Below are positions 10,298 to 19,878 of a stretch of DNA of 28,256 nt, piece after piece. A model generated the notes under the pieces. The model did not search any database, was not told the DNA's origin, and saw only the letters and a program-made list of their open reading frames with translations. The DNA lies in NCBI GenBank assembly GCA_009746045.1, contig RPFO01000690.1:1-28256 (forward strand), written 5' to 3'. Source of the DNA: Mesostigma viride. Lineage: Eukaryota; Streptophyta; Mesostigmatophyceae; Mesostigmatales; Mesostigmataceae. Positions within the stretch are counted from its first letter, which is position 1. The number at the start of each line of letters is the position of its first letter. Position numbers and translations under genes: made by a program.

Positions 10298-10504
10298 ATA
10301 TATATCCTTTTTATTGTTCCCCTTTTTATAAAATATCGCGATTATAATTTTGAATCAAATATAAAAGTTTTCTATCAATCTAATTTGTAGATTTTTCTAA
10401 ATTAATTATGTTTATAATCAATAATTTTTTAGTAGATAGAATAACCATTTCTCTTATTTATCTATTTGTATAGAAAAAAAGATATAGATTATTTATATAT
10501 CTTG

Positions 10505-10518
10505 TGTGCATATGCACA
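10505..10518. promoter_or_regulatory. Perfect palindrome TGTGCATATGCACA in psaJ-rpl33 spacer, left copy
   Basis: A 14-base self-complementary sequence 28 bases past the psaJ stop, mirrored at 22082-22095. It could be the core of a processing stem-loop between psaJ and rpl33 or a protein-binding site; the sequence alone does not decide. Confidence 0.4.
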
Positions 10519-10546
10519 TCACGTTTAATATAGAAAGATAGATTAT

Positions 10547-10675
10547 TTATTTCATAGGAACTAATAATGCATCAGGGAAAAAGCGATTGATTTCAATTAA
10601 TAATCCAGCAAGAATAATAAACCATATAGTTGCTAACACAGGTGCTGTGGAAAGATATTTCTGAAAATCTTGCAT
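10547..10675 (-). CDS. psaJ: Photosystem I subunit IX, left copy
   Basis: Identical to 21925-22053, where it is described. 42 residues. Confidence 0.95.
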   Translation of the reverse strand: MQDFQKYLSTAPVLATIWFIILAGLLIEINRFFPDALLVPMK

Positions 10676-11328
10676 TGATATTTCTCCTTCAAAGCTTTTT
10701 TATTTCACAATATAATATAGGAAAATAGAAAAAAAATATTAATTAATTAAATAAATGAAATATAATATTTTTTTTGTAAGCCTTTTATGATTATTATTAT
10801 GAAAATGTTTTCATATATAAAAAAATATTATGCTTACTCATTTTTTCTAAATAAGTAACAATTTGTTTTAGAAAAGAATAGAGATTTTGATTTGCATCTA
10901 AATCTTTAGTTCAATTTTATTTCCAATAAATAACCTGTATATTTTCAAAATATAAAAATATACATATGTTTTAGTAAAAATATTTTTTTGTTACTTTTAT
11001 ATAAAAATTATATAGCAATAAAATAAAAAAAAACATGATTGTTCAATAAATCAATATTAATGGTAAATAATTTCTCATATATTTGACTAATAATTGGAAA
11101 CAATAAGACATACTTTTTATAAAATATAAAAAAATATTTAGTTTTGAATATTTTATTATTATTGGTGATAATCTTTGTTATTTATTGACTTAATATTACA
11201 AATAGGAATTATTTTTATTATTAATTTGAAACATAAAAATATATTTCTTATATTCAATCATTTTTTGTATATAAATGTATATCTCTATTATATTTTCATG
11301 CTATTATACTATCTGCTAACTGCAATAA
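10676..11328. other. psaJ-trnP divergent spacer, left copy
   Basis: 653 bases of very AT-rich DNA between the divergently read psaJ and trnP. I looked for petL, petG or other small photosynthetic genes, common neighbours in green plastids, and found none. It must hold promoters in both directions; no clear consensus element stands out. Confidence 0.55.
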
Positions 11329-11402
11329 CGGGATGTAACTCAGTTTGGTAGAGTGCGGCTTTTGGGAAGCCGACGTCGCAGGTTCGAATCCTGTCATCCC
11401 GA
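11329..11402 (+). tRNA. trnP-UGG: tRNA-Pro(UGG), left copy
   Basis: Full cloverleaf: acceptor CGGGATG pairing with CATCCCG, TGG anticodon in the CTTTTGGGAAG arm, and a GGTTCGAATCC T-arm. No CCA is encoded, as expected for plastids. Exact mirror of 21198-21271. Confidence 0.96.
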
Positions 11403-11453
11403 AAGAATTTTTAGTATTTTATTATTTATTAATTGATAATTAACACATTTAAT

Positions 11454-11526
11454 GCGTCCTTAGTTCAGTTGGTAGAACGCAGGTCTCCAAAACCTGATGT
11501 CGTAGGTTCAAGTCCTACAGGGCGTG
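11454..11526 (+). tRNA. trnW-CCA: tRNA-Trp(CCA), left copy
   Basis: Cloverleaf with acceptor GCGTCCT, CCA anticodon in the GGTCTCCAAAACC arm and a GGTTCAAGTCC T-arm. It sits 51 bases after trnP on the same strand, the trnP-trnW pair widespread in plastids. Exact mirror of 21074-21146. Confidence 0.96.
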
Positions 11527-11572
11527 TTTTTATTTTTGTATAATTTTGACAATATATAAAAAAAATATATGT

Positions 11573-12721
11573 ATGTATTTTCAAAACATTGATGCTTTAA
11601 TATTTTCTAAATTATTAGACACTTTATTAAATATTTTTTTTCTTCTTTTTTTTCTGGTTTTAGGCGCAGAGTTTACTTTATATATAATAAATGTTTATTT
11701 TCCTAATTTATTACTTTATGGAAATGCATTAGGAATTAAATTTGTTTTATCGATATTAGGTTCTTTAATTGCTTTTCCTATTGGACTTGTTTTTCAAAAT
11801 AATTATAAAAATTTTTTAAATTATATTAATAATTTCACAGTAGATATATTTTTTACTAGTTTATTAAGTATTATAGGTGCCTTATTTATTGCTAATTTAT
11901 ATTTTAGTTTTTTAGATATTAGTTCTATTCTAAAAGAATTTTTATTTATTAAATATCTTTTACGTTTATTAATACAAACTATACTTTGTTATTCTGGATT
12001 TATTTTAGTCACTTTTCATAGTGATTATTTATTAAATATACTCGTGCCAGAAATGGCAGAAGCTATATTTTCTTATAACAAGATAGTAAGACCTTCTATT
12101 ACACGTGTACTTCATACAAGTTATATTATTAATCATAATATAATAGCCATTTTTCAAAGTCAATTTGTAGAAGGATTGGTTTTAATTCCTAAATCAACTA
12201 TTCAGGAATTACAAATATTAAATAATAGCAAAAATTTTAAGGATAAATATTTAGGTCGTCTTGGTTTTTCGAGATTAAATGAATTGAAATATAATTATTT
12301 TGATCAAATCATTTTAGAATCATCTTTAACAAATTGTCATGAAAATGTATTATTTAAATATAATAAAACATATAATAATGAACAACAAAATATTGTATTG
12401 ATGAGTAGTTGTTCAAATAACATCAAAGAATCTAATATTTCACAATTATTAATAAGTAATTTATTTCCATTAATTATCAATATAAACAAATTAATTGAAT
12501 TATTAAAATTACCTTATTTGTCAGGAGAAAGTTTTTATTTACAAATAGTCAGAAAAGGTAAAAGATTAGGACAAGGTATTGGTTATTTAGAAGATGGCAC
12601 TATGGTTATTGTAAATGCAGGTTCTAAATATATTGGTCAAAAAATTAAAGTAATTGTCAAAAAGGTATGGCAAAAATCTACAGGCAAAATTTTATTTACA
12701 CAACCTATCAAAAATAGTTAA
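11573..12721 (+). CDS. ycf81: Ycf81-like membrane PIN/TRAM protein, left copy
   Basis: Identical to the right copy, which carries the description (19879-21027). I use the ATG at 11573; a TTG nine codons upstream (11546) is in frame but has no supporting signal. Confidence 0.85.
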   Translation: MYFQNIDALIFSKLLDTLLNIFFLLFFLVLGAEFTLYIINVYFPNLLLYGNALGIKFVLSILGSLIAFPIGLVFQNNYKNFLNYINNFTVDIFFTSLLSIIGALFIANLYFSFLDISSILKEFLFIKYLLRLLIQTILCYSGFILVTFHSDYLLNILVPEMAEAIFSYNKIVRPSITRVLHTSYIINHNIIAIFQSQFVEGLVLIPKSTIQELQILNNSKNFKDKYLGRLGFSRLNELKYNYFDQIILESSLTNCHENVLFKYNKTYNNEQQNIVLMSSCSNNIKESNISQLLISNLFPLIININKLIELLKLPYLSGESFYLQIVRKGKRLGQGIGYLEDGTMVIVNAGSKYIGQKIKVIVKKVWQKSTGKILFTQPIKNS

Positions 12722-12849
12722 TATATAAAAAGAAAATTGTTCTTATTAATAAAATAAAAAATGTTTTTTTATTAACTATTTGATTTATTATAAATAAGTA
12801 ATATTTGTAATAAAATATATTTTTTAATAGAAATATTATTAGACCCTAA

Positions 12850-12867
12850 GAATCATATTTATGATTT
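12850..12867. promoter_or_regulatory. Small hairpin between ycf81-like and rps12, left copy
   Basis: AATCATA (12851-12857) and TATGATT (12860-12866) are exact complements with a 2-base loop, in the 182-base gap before rps12. It may end the upstream transcript or mark the 5' processing site of the rps12-rps7-tufA transcript. Mirrored at 19734-19749. Confidence 0.4.
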
Positions 12868-12903
12868 CTATGGAAAAAATTAACTTTATAATAATGAATT
12901 ATT

Positions 12904-13272
12904 ATGCCTACTATTCAACAATTAATAAGATCAGAAAGAAAACGAGTTTATAATAAAACTAAATCTCCTGCTTTAAAAGCATGTCCTCAAAGAAGAGGTG
13001 TTTGTACTAGAGTGTATACTACTACTCCTAAAAAACCAAATTCTGCTTTACGTAAAGTTGCACGTGTACGTTTAACTTCTGGTTTTGAAGTAACAGCTTA
13101 TATCCCTGGAATTGGACATAATTTACAAGAACATTCTGTCGTTTTAATACGAGGAGGAAGAGTAAAAGATTTACCAGGAGTACGTTATCATATTATTCGA
13201 GGTATTTTAGATACAGCTGGAGTGAAAGATCGTGCTCAAAGTCGTTCAAAATATGGTGTTAAACGTAGTTAA
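12904..13272 (+). CDS. rps12: Ribosomal protein S12, left copy
   Basis: Identical to 19328-19696, where it is described. 122 residues in one uninterrupted frame. Confidence 0.97.
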   Translation: MPTIQQLIRSERKRVYNKTKSPALKACPQRRGVCTRVYTTTPKKPNSALRKVARVRLTSGFEVTAYIPGIGHNLQEHSVVLIRGGRVKDLPGVRYHIIRGILDTAGVKDRAQSRSKYGVKRS

Positions 13273-13287
13273 AAAATAATTTTCTAG

Positions 13288-13313
13288 ATAAATAAATAAA
13301 TAAATAAATAAAT
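13288..13313. repeat. AAAT tetranucleotide tandem repeat before rps7, left copy
   Basis: About six and a half copies of ATAA directly abut the rps7 start codon and take the place of any Shine-Dalgarno sequence. Mirrored at 19287-19312. Such repeats vary in copy number between strains. Confidence 0.85.
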
Positions 13314-13784
13314 ATGTCTCGTAGAAGTACTCCAAAAAAAAGAATAATTGATTCTGATCCAATTTATAGAAGTAGATTGGTTACAATGTTGATTAGTCAT
13401 ATTTTAAAAGAAGGAAAAAAATCTTTAGCTCAAAAAATATTTTATCAAGCTATGAAAAATATTGAAGAGAAAACAGAAAAAGATCCTTTAAAAGTTTTGC
13501 AACAAGCTGTGCTCAATGCGACTCCACTAGTTGAAGTGAAAGCAAGACGTTTAGGTGGATCTACATATCAAGTTCCTAGAGAAGTGAAAGCAGAACGTGG
13601 AACTGCTTTAGCACTACGTTGGTTATTATCATCTGCAAGACAAAGACCTGGCAGAAATATGGTAGCGAAATTAACTAATGAAATTGTTGATGCTGCAAAT
13701 GAAACCGGTAATGCTATTCGTAAAAGAGAAGAAACACATAGAATGGCAGAAGCTAATAAAGCTTTTTCTCATTATCGTTTTTAG
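13314..13784 (+). CDS. rps7: Ribosomal protein S7, left copy
   Basis: Identical to 18816-19286, where it is described. 156 residues. Confidence 0.97.
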   Translation: MSRRSTPKKRIIDSDPIYRSRLVTMLISHILKEGKKSLAQKIFYQAMKNIEEKTEKDPLKVLQQAVLNATPLVEVKARRLGGSTYQVPREVKAERGTALALRWLLSSARQRPGRNMVAKLTNEIVDAANETGNAIRKREETHRMAEANKAFSHYRF

Positions 13785-13969
13785 AAAATAAAACAATATC
13801 CGACATTATTTCTAATCTATTTAATCATTAGAAATGATATGATGTTATTTTAGACGTGAATATTTAAAATAAATACCGATAGGTTAATAAGATTTATATT
13901 CATAAAAATATCTTTTTATAACAACCGAAATTAAATTATATCAATGATAAAAGAAAAGGAAGTGTATTT

Positions 13970-15202
13970 ATGGCACGTGAAAAATTTGAACGCAAAAAAC
14001 CACATATTAATATTGGAACCATTGGACATGTAGATCATGGAAAAACTACTTTAACTGCTGCTATAACAATGGCTTTAGCAGTTGGTACAGGCAAATCTGG
14101 TAAGAGATATGATGAAATTGATGCTGCTCCTGAAGAAAAAGCAAGAGGTATTACTATTAATACCGCTCATGTAGAATATGAGACTGAAACTCGTCATTAT
14201 GCACATGTGGATTGTCCAGGTCATGCTGACTATGTAAAAAATATGATTACTGGTGCTGCTCAGATGGATGGCGCGATACTGGTTGTTTCTGGAGCAGATG
14301 GTCCAATGCCACAAACTAAAGAACATATCTTATTGGCGAAACAAGTAGGTGTTCCTAATATGGTAGTTTTTTTAAATAAAGAAGATCAAGTAGATGATCC
14401 AGAATTATTAGAACTTGTGGAATTAGAAGTACGTGAAACTTTAAATTCTTATGATTTTCCAGGAGATGAAATTCCAGTAGTTGCAGGTTCTGCTTTAATG
14501 GCATTAGAAGCATTAACCCAAGATTCTAAACTTGCTAGAGGCAGTAATCCATGGGTTGATAAAATTTATGCTTTAATGGATCAAGTTGATAAATATATTC
14601 CAACTCCTCAAAGAGATACTGATAAGCCATTTTTAATGGCTATAGAAGATGTGTTTTCTATCACAGGTAGAGGAACTGTAGCAACTGGAAGAGTAGAAAG
14701 AGGTAAAGTTGTAGTTGGAGAAAACGTAGATATTGTTGGTCTAGCAAATATACCACAAAATACTACAGTAACTGGCTTAGAAATGTTTCAAAAAACTTTA
14801 GAAGAAAGTGTCGCTGGAGATAATGTTGGTGTTTTGTTAAGAGGTATTCAAAAAGATCAAGTAGAACGTGGTATGGTTTTAGCTAAACCGAACACAATTA
14901 AACCTCATATACGTTTTGAGTCTGAAGTTTATGTATTAGCTAAAGAAGAAGGTGGACGTCATACTCCTTTTTTTCCAGGTTACAGACCTCAATTTTATGT
15001 AAGAACTACAGATGTGACTGGCAAAATTGATTCTTTTAAAGCAGATGATGGTTCTGACACACAAATGGTTATGCCAGGCGATCGTGTTAAAATGGTAGTA
15101 TCTTTAATTCAACCAATTGCAATTGAAAAAGGTATGCGTTTTGCTATTAGAGAAGGTGGTCGTACTGTAGGTGCAGGAATTGTATCTGAAATCTTAGAAT
15201 AA
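13970..15202 (+). CDS. tufA: Elongation factor Tu, left copy
   Basis: Identical to 17398-18630, where it is described. 410 residues. Confidence 0.98.
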   Translation: MAREKFERKKPHINIGTIGHVDHGKTTLTAAITMALAVGTGKSGKRYDEIDAAPEEKARGITINTAHVEYETETRHYAHVDCPGHADYVKNMITGAAQMDGAILVVSGADGPMPQTKEHILLAKQVGVPNMVVFLNKEDQVDDPELLELVELEVRETLNSYDFPGDEIPVVAGSALMALEALTQDSKLARGSNPWVDKIYALMDQVDKYIPTPQRDTDKPFLMAIEDVFSITGRGTVATGRVERGKVVVGENVDIVGLANIPQNTTVTGLEMFQKTLEESVAGDNVGVLLRGIQKDQVERGMVLAKPNTIKPHIRFESEVYVLAKEEGGRHTPFFPGYRPQFYVRTTDVTGKIDSFKADDGSDTQMVMPGDRVKMVVSLIQPIAIEKGMRFAIREGGRTVGAGIVSEILE

Positions 15203-15212
15203 TTAAATTGTC

Positions 15213-15267
15213 TTTTCATTTCATTTCATTTTAGTTTAGTTTAGATTGAAATGAAATGAAATGAAAA
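15213..15267. terminator. 19-bp perfect stem-loop made of CATTT/AAATG repeats after tufA, left copy
   Basis: The tract at 15213-15231, built of ATTTC units, is exactly complementary to 15249-15267, built of GAAAT units, with a 17-base loop carrying TTTAG repeats. It begins 11 bases after the tufA stop and precedes rpl19. It probably stabilises the tufA 3' end or separates tufA and rpl19 messages. Confidence 0.75.
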
Positions 15268-15361
15268 TCAAATTCTGTTTCTAGAAAAACAAATAAAATT
15301 TTAAAACTCAAAGTTTTCTCTTTTTATTTTAAATAAGTCAATAGAATAAAATAATGAATTT

Positions 15362-15721
15362 ATGAATAGAAATCAAATTCTTCAAAACATAGAAGCTAAT
15401 CAAATAAAAGCAAATTTGCCTAATATTTATGTGGGTGATTATGTAAAAGTAGGTCTTCTTATTCAAGAAGGTAATAAAGAACGTGTACAACCTTATGAAG
15501 GTGTAGTTATTGCAAAACATAATTCTGCAAGCAATAGCACTATTACAGTTCGTAAAATGTTTCAAGGGATTGGTGTAGAACGTATTTTTTTAATACATTC
15601 ACCAAGAATAACTAGTATTGAAGTTATTTCCAATTCTAAAGTAAGAAGAGCTAAACTGTATTATTTAAGAGAACGTATAGGAAAAGCAACACGTTTGAAA
15701 CAAAAATTTAGTAAAGTTTAA
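15362..15721 (+). CDS. rpl19: Ribosomal protein L19, left copy
   Basis: Identical to 16879-17238, where it is described. 119 residues. Confidence 0.96.
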   Translation: MNRNQILQNIEANQIKANLPNIYVGDYVKVGLLIQEGNKERVQPYEGVVIAKHNSASNSTITVRKMFQGIGVERIFLIHSPRITSIEVISNSKVRRAKLYYLRERIGKATRLKQKFSKV

Positions 15722-15778
15722 TTCGGCAAATTTACATAATTAACATAGTTTCCACATATTTATCTAAAATTAAATACA

Positions 15779-16268
15779 ATGATTAATTTTTCTACTAATT
15801 CTGATTTAATTCTACGTGAATCAGTTGTAGGTTCACGTCGAATCAGTAATTATTGGTGGGCATCTGTTGTTTTGTTAGGCGCATCTGGATTTTTAATAGT
15901 AGGTATTTCAAGTTATCTACAGTATGATTTAGTTCCTTTTTTATCTGCCAAAAATATAGTTTTTGTGCCACAAGGTCTAGTTATGTGTTTTTATGGATCT
16001 GCTGGCATACTTCTTAGTATATATTTATGGTTGACAATTTTTTGGAATGTCGGTGAAGGATATAATGAATTTGATAAAGTAAATGGTTTAGTACGTATAT
16101 TTAGATGGGGCTATCCAGGAAAAGATCGTCGCATTAATATTGTCTATGATATAAAAGATATACAAGCTATTAGAGTAGAAATCAAAGAAGGTATTAATCC
16201 TCGTCGTGTTATTTATTTAAAAATAAAAGGAACACGTGATATGCCATTAACACGTATAGGACAACCTT
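15779..16268 (+). pseudogene. ycf4: ycf4, left copy, truncated by the fold-back
   Basis: Authentic Ycf4 runs from the ATG to the IGQP motif and stops at the fold-back. The frame then stays open to 16387 by reading the spacer and the right arm backwards, ending in residues CPIRVNGISRVPFIFK, an antisense translation of ycf4 itself. The apparent 202-residue protein is therefore chimeric. See the right copy for function. Confidence 0.93.
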
Positions 16269-16821
16269 CAATATTCACTTGTAAGAAACGAGCCAATCTA
16301 GCAGCTTGTTCTTCTATCTCAGCCAATGTCAAAGGTTGTCCTATACGTGTTAATGGCATATCACGTGTTCCTTTTATTTTTAAATAAATAACACGACGAG
16401 GATTAATACCTTCTTTGATTTCTACTCTAATAGCTTGTATATCTTTTATATCATAGACAATATTAATGCGACGATCTTTTCCTGGATAGCCCCATCTAAA
16501 TATACGTACTAAACCATTTACTTTATCAAATTCATTATATCCTTCACCGACATTCCAAAAAATTGTCAACCATAAATATATACTAAGAAGTATGCCAGCA
16601 GATCCATAAAAACACATAACTAGACCTTGTGGCACAAAAACTATATTTTTGGCAGATAAAAAAGGAACTAAATCATACTGTAGATAACTTGAAATACCTA
16701 CTATTAAAAATCCAGATGCGCCTAACAAAACAACAGATGCCCACCAATAATTACTGATTCGACGTGAACCTACAACTGATTCACGTAGAATTAAATCAGA
16801 ATTAGTAGAAAAATTAATCAT
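16264..16821 (-). CDS. ycf4: Ycf4, photosystem I assembly factor, right copy lacking its native stop
   Basis: Ycf4 is a thylakoid protein that scaffolds photosystem I assembly. Two hydrophobic segments are visible, at about residues 23-45 (NYWWASVVLLGASGF region) and 62-84. The soluble C-terminal part has the conserved RWGYPGK, LPLTR-like (MPLTRIGQP) and LAEIEEQAARLARFLQV motifs. The copy is complete to VNIEG, residue 186, within one or two codons of the usual end. It then runs into the palindrome and gains 16 antisense residues before a stop at 16213. The native stop is absent from the window. It lies 57 bases downstream of rpl19, continuing the rps12-rps7-tufA-rpl19-ycf4 run on one strand. 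Confidence 0.95.
16269..16331. other. 63-base spacer at the fold-back point
   Basis: This is the only single-copy stretch at the palindrome centre. Read on the minus strand it is authentic ycf4 coding sequence: the segment from LAEIEEQ to QVNI continues the ycf4 frame without a break. It is bounded by AACCTT (16263-16268) and AAGGTT (16332-16337). A minus-strand 3' end could therefore have snapped back, paired over about six bases and copied itself. Its position inside ycf4, not at an intergenic boundary, shows that the palindrome is secondary. Confidence 0.93.
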
Positions 16822-16878
16822 TGTATTTAATTTTAGATAAATATGTGGAAACTATGTTAATTATGTAAATTTGCCGAA

Positions 16879-17238
16879 TTAAACTTTACTAAATTTTTGT
16901 TTCAAACGTGTTGCTTTTCCTATACGTTCTCTTAAATAATACAGTTTAGCTCTTCTTACTTTAGAATTGGAAATAACTTCAATACTAGTTATTCTTGGTG
17001 AATGTATTAAAAAAATACGTTCTACACCAATCCCTTGAAACATTTTACGAACTGTAATAGTGCTATTGCTTGCAGAATTATGTTTTGCAATAACTACACC
17101 TTCATAAGGTTGTACACGTTCTTTATTACCTTCTTGAATAAGAAGACCTACTTTTACATAATCACCCACATAAATATTAGGCAAATTTGCTTTTATTTGA
17201 TTAGCTTCTATGTTTTGAAGAATTTGATTTCTATTCAT
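16879..17238 (-). CDS. rpl19: 50S ribosomal protein L19
   Basis: L19 sits at the 30S-50S interface of the plastid ribosome. The 119-residue frame shows the bacterial L19 pattern: [19 protein letters not shown], then [33 protein letters not shown] and a basic C-terminus [19 protein letters not shown]. The length is normal. The start ATG is preceded by an in-frame-incompatible ATG (AATGAATTTATG); the chosen one gives the standard N-terminus. Plastid rpl19 is kept mainly in algae and is lost from land-plant plastids, which supports an algal source. It lies between tufA and ycf4 on the same strand. Confidence 0.96.
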   Translation of the reverse strand: MNRNQILQNIEANQIKANLPNIYVGDYVKVGLLIQEGNKERVQPYEGVVIAKHNSASNSTITVRKMFQGIGVERIFLIHSPRITSIEVISNSKVRRAKLYYLRERIGKATRLKQKFSKV

Positions 17239-17332
17239 AAATTCATTATTTTATTCTATTGACTTATTTAAAATAAAAAGAGAAAACTTTGAGTTTTAAA
17301 ATTTTATTTGTTTTTCTAGAAACAGAATTTGA

Positions 17333-17387
17333 TTTTCATTTCATTTCATTTCAATCTAAACTAAACTAAAATGAAATGAAATGAAAA
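17333..17387. terminator. 19-bp perfect stem-loop after tufA, right copy
   Basis: Mirror of 15213-15267. It is the only long perfect hairpin inside the rps12-to-ycf4 run, so it probably marks the boundary between the tufA and rpl19-ycf4 transcripts. Confidence 0.75.
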
Positions 17388-17397
17388 GACAATTTAA

Positions 17398-18630
17398 TTA
17401 TTCTAAGATTTCAGATACAATTCCTGCACCTACAGTACGACCACCTTCTCTAATAGCAAAACGCATACCTTTTTCAATTGCAATTGGTTGAATTAAAGAT
17501 ACTACCATTTTAACACGATCGCCTGGCATAACCATTTGTGTGTCAGAACCATCATCTGCTTTAAAAGAATCAATTTTGCCAGTCACATCTGTAGTTCTTA
17601 CATAAAATTGAGGTCTGTAACCTGGAAAAAAAGGAGTATGACGTCCACCTTCTTCTTTAGCTAATACATAAACTTCAGACTCAAAACGTATATGAGGTTT
17701 AATTGTGTTCGGTTTAGCTAAAACCATACCACGTTCTACTTGATCTTTTTGAATACCTCTTAACAAAACACCAACATTATCTCCAGCGACACTTTCTTCT
17801 AAAGTTTTTTGAAACATTTCTAAGCCAGTTACTGTAGTATTTTGTGGTATATTTGCTAGACCAACAATATCTACGTTTTCTCCAACTACAACTTTACCTC
17901 TTTCTACTCTTCCAGTTGCTACAGTTCCTCTACCTGTGATAGAAAACACATCTTCTATAGCCATTAAAAATGGCTTATCAGTATCTCTTTGAGGAGTTGG
18001 AATATATTTATCAACTTGATCCATTAAAGCATAAATTTTATCAACCCATGGATTACTGCCTCTAGCAAGTTTAGAATCTTGGGTTAATGCTTCTAATGCC
18101 ATTAAAGCAGAACCTGCAACTACTGGAATTTCATCTCCTGGAAAATCATAAGAATTTAAAGTTTCACGTACTTCTAATTCCACAAGTTCTAATAATTCTG
18201 GATCATCTACTTGATCTTCTTTATTTAAAAAAACTACCATATTAGGAACACCTACTTGTTTCGCCAATAAGATATGTTCTTTAGTTTGTGGCATTGGACC
18301 ATCTGCTCCAGAAACAACCAGTATCGCGCCATCCATCTGAGCAGCACCAGTAATCATATTTTTTACATAGTCAGCATGACCTGGACAATCCACATGTGCA
18401 TAATGACGAGTTTCAGTCTCATATTCTACATGAGCGGTATTAATAGTAATACCTCTTGCTTTTTCTTCAGGAGCAGCATCAATTTCATCATATCTCTTAC
18501 CAGATTTGCCTGTACCAACTGCTAAAGCCATTGTTATAGCAGCAGTTAAAGTAGTTTTTCCATGATCTACATGTCCAATGGTTCCAATATTAATATGTGG
18601 TTTTTTGCGTTCAAATTTTTCACGTGCCAT
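17398..18630 (-). CDS. tufA: Translation elongation factor Tu
   Basis: EF-Tu delivers aminoacyl-tRNA to the plastid ribosome using GTP. All GTP-binding motifs are present: GHVDHGKT (residues 19-26), RGITI (59-63), DCPGH (81-85), NKED (136-139) and GSAL (173-176). The C-terminal beta-barrel domains include [13 protein letters not shown] and the ending [12 protein letters not shown]. The 410 residues equal the usual plastid length. An AAGGAAG ribosome-binding site lies seven bases before ATG. tufA follows rps7 as in the bacterial str operon; its retention in the plastid excludes land plants, where it moved to the nucleus. Confidence 0.98.
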   Translation of the reverse strand: MAREKFERKKPHINIGTIGHVDHGKTTLTAAITMALAVGTGKSGKRYDEIDAAPEEKARGITINTAHVEYETETRHYAHVDCPGHADYVKNMITGAAQMDGAILVVSGADGPMPQTKEHILLAKQVGVPNMVVFLNKEDQVDDPELLELVELEVRETLNSYDFPGDEIPVVAGSALMALEALTQDSKLARGSNPWVDKIYALMDQVDKYIPTPQRDTDKPFLMAIEDVFSITGRGTVATGRVERGKVVVGENVDIVGLANIPQNTTVTGLEMFQKTLEESVAGDNVGVLLRGIQKDQVERGMVLAKPNTIKPHIRFESEVYVLAKEEGGRHTPFFPGYRPQFYVRTTDVTGKIDSFKADDGSDTQMVMPGDRVKMVVSLIQPIAIEKGMRFAIREGGRTVGAGIVSEILE

Positions 18631-18815
18631 AAATACACTTCCTTTTCTTTTATCATTGATATAATTTAATTTCGGTTGTTATAAAAAGATATTTTTATGA
18701 ATATAAATCTTATTAACCTATCGGTATTTATTTTAAATATTCACGTCTAAAATAACATCATATCATTTCTAATGATTAAATAGATTAGAAATAATGTCGG
18801 ATATTGTTTTATTTT

Positions 18816-19286
18816 CTAAAAACGATAATGAGAAAAAGCTTTATTAGCTTCTGCCATTCTATGTGTTTCTTCTCTTTTACGAATAGCATTACCGGTTTCA
18901 TTTGCAGCATCAACAATTTCATTAGTTAATTTCGCTACCATATTTCTGCCAGGTCTTTGTCTTGCAGATGATAATAACCAACGTAGTGCTAAAGCAGTTC
19001 CACGTTCTGCTTTCACTTCTCTAGGAACTTGATATGTAGATCCACCTAAACGTCTTGCTTTCACTTCAACTAGTGGAGTCGCATTGAGCACAGCTTGTTG
19101 CAAAACTTTTAAAGGATCTTTTTCTGTTTTCTCTTCAATATTTTTCATAGCTTGATAAAATATTTTTTGAGCTAAAGATTTTTTTCCTTCTTTTAAAATA
19201 TGACTAATCAACATTGTAACCAATCTACTTCTATAAATTGGATCAGAATCAATTATTCTTTTTTTTGGAGTACTTCTACGAGACAT
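18816..19286 (-). CDS. rps7: 30S ribosomal protein S7
   Basis: S7 nucleates assembly of the small-subunit head. The 156-residue frame has the family start [10 protein letters not shown], the central [16 protein letters not shown] motif, the ARQRPGRNM segment and the C-terminal [17 protein letters not shown]. The length is normal. No Shine-Dalgarno is present; an ATAA tandem repeat abuts the start. It lies 41 bases from rps12, as in the bacterial str operon. Confidence 0.97.
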   Translation of the reverse strand: MSRRSTPKKRIIDSDPIYRSRLVTMLISHILKEGKKSLAQKIFYQAMKNIEEKTEKDPLKVLQQAVLNATPLVEVKARRLGGSTYQVPREVKAERGTALALRWLLSSARQRPGRNMVAKLTNEIVDAANETGNAIRKREETHRMAEANKAFSHYRF

Positions 19287-19312
19287 ATTTATTTATTTAT
19301 TTATTTATTTAT
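19287..19312. repeat. AAAT tandem repeat before rps7, right copy
   Basis: Mirror of 13288-13313. The repeat has the same length in both arms. Confidence 0.85.
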
Positions 19313-19327
19313 CTAGAAAATTATTTT

Positions 19328-19696
19328 TTAACTACGTTTAACACCATATTTTGAACGACTTTGAGCACGATCTTTCACTCCAGCTGTATCTAAAATACCT
19401 CGAATAATATGATAACGTACTCCTGGTAAATCTTTTACTCTTCCTCCTCGTATTAAAACGACAGAATGTTCTTGTAAATTATGTCCAATTCCAGGGATAT
19501 AAGCTGTTACTTCAAAACCAGAAGTTAAACGTACACGTGCAACTTTACGTAAAGCAGAATTTGGTTTTTTAGGAGTAGTAGTATACACTCTAGTACAAAC
19601 ACCTCTTCTTTGAGGACATGCTTTTAAAGCAGGAGATTTAGTTTTATTATAAACTCGTTTTCTTTCTGATCTTATTAATTGTTGAATAGTAGGCAT
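19328..19696 (-). CDS. rps12: 30S ribosomal protein S12
   Basis: S12 lies at the decoding centre of the small subunit. The 122 residues include [13 protein letters not shown], the [19 protein letters not shown] block that contains the decoding-site PNSA motif, and [17 protein letters not shown]. The gene is contiguous, unlike land plants where its first exon is trans-spliced. It heads the rps12-rps7-tufA-rpl19-ycf4 run. Confidence 0.97.
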   Translation of the reverse strand: MPTIQQLIRSERKRVYNKTKSPALKACPQRRGVCTRVYTTTPKKPNSALRKVARVRLTSGFEVTAYIPGIGHNLQEHSVVLIRGGRVKDLPGVRYHIIRGILDTAGVKDRAQSRSKYGVKRS

Positions 19697-19878
19697 AATA
19701 ATTCATTATTATAAAGTTAATTTTTTCCATAGAAATCATAAATATGATTCTTAGGGTCTAATAATATTTCTATTAAAAAATATATTTTATTACAAATATT
19801 ACTTATTTATAATAAATCAAATAGTTAATAAAAAAACATTTTTTATTTTATTAATAAGAACAATTTTCTTTTTATATA

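Larger units (their letters stand above)
1..16268 (+). repeat. Left arm of giant inverted duplication
   Basis: This arm is the reverse complement of the right arm with p + p' = 32600 in the core. Examples are tufA at 13970-15202 against 17398-18630, and rps12 at 12904-13272 against 19328-19696. From about 7306 to 16268 the arms agree at every place I compared. Upstream of about 7306 this arm carries frequent single-base indels and substitutions, so the offset drifts: trnS is 9 bases off mirror position. Positions below about 4370 have no counterpart because the right arm ends first. The arms carry ordinary single-copy plastid genes and no rRNA operon, so this is not the usual plastid rRNA-bearing inverted repeat. 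Confidence 0.97.

Noticed and set aside
10676-11328. petL or petG hidden in the psaJ-trnP spacer
   Set aside because: I found no short frame with the expected hydrophobic helix and conserved ends on either strand.
14075-14326. Open frame antisense to tufA (also 18274-18525)
   Set aside because: It is a shadow of the tufA coding strand with no plausible protein features.
15338-15565. Open frame antisense to rpl19 (also 17035-17262)
   Set aside because: It overlaps a confidently identified ribosomal protein gene and has no family resemblance.
16269-16331. Inverted-repeat transposon or integron-like element around the centre
   Set aside because: There is no transposase, no target duplication, and the spacer is plain ycf4 coding sequence.
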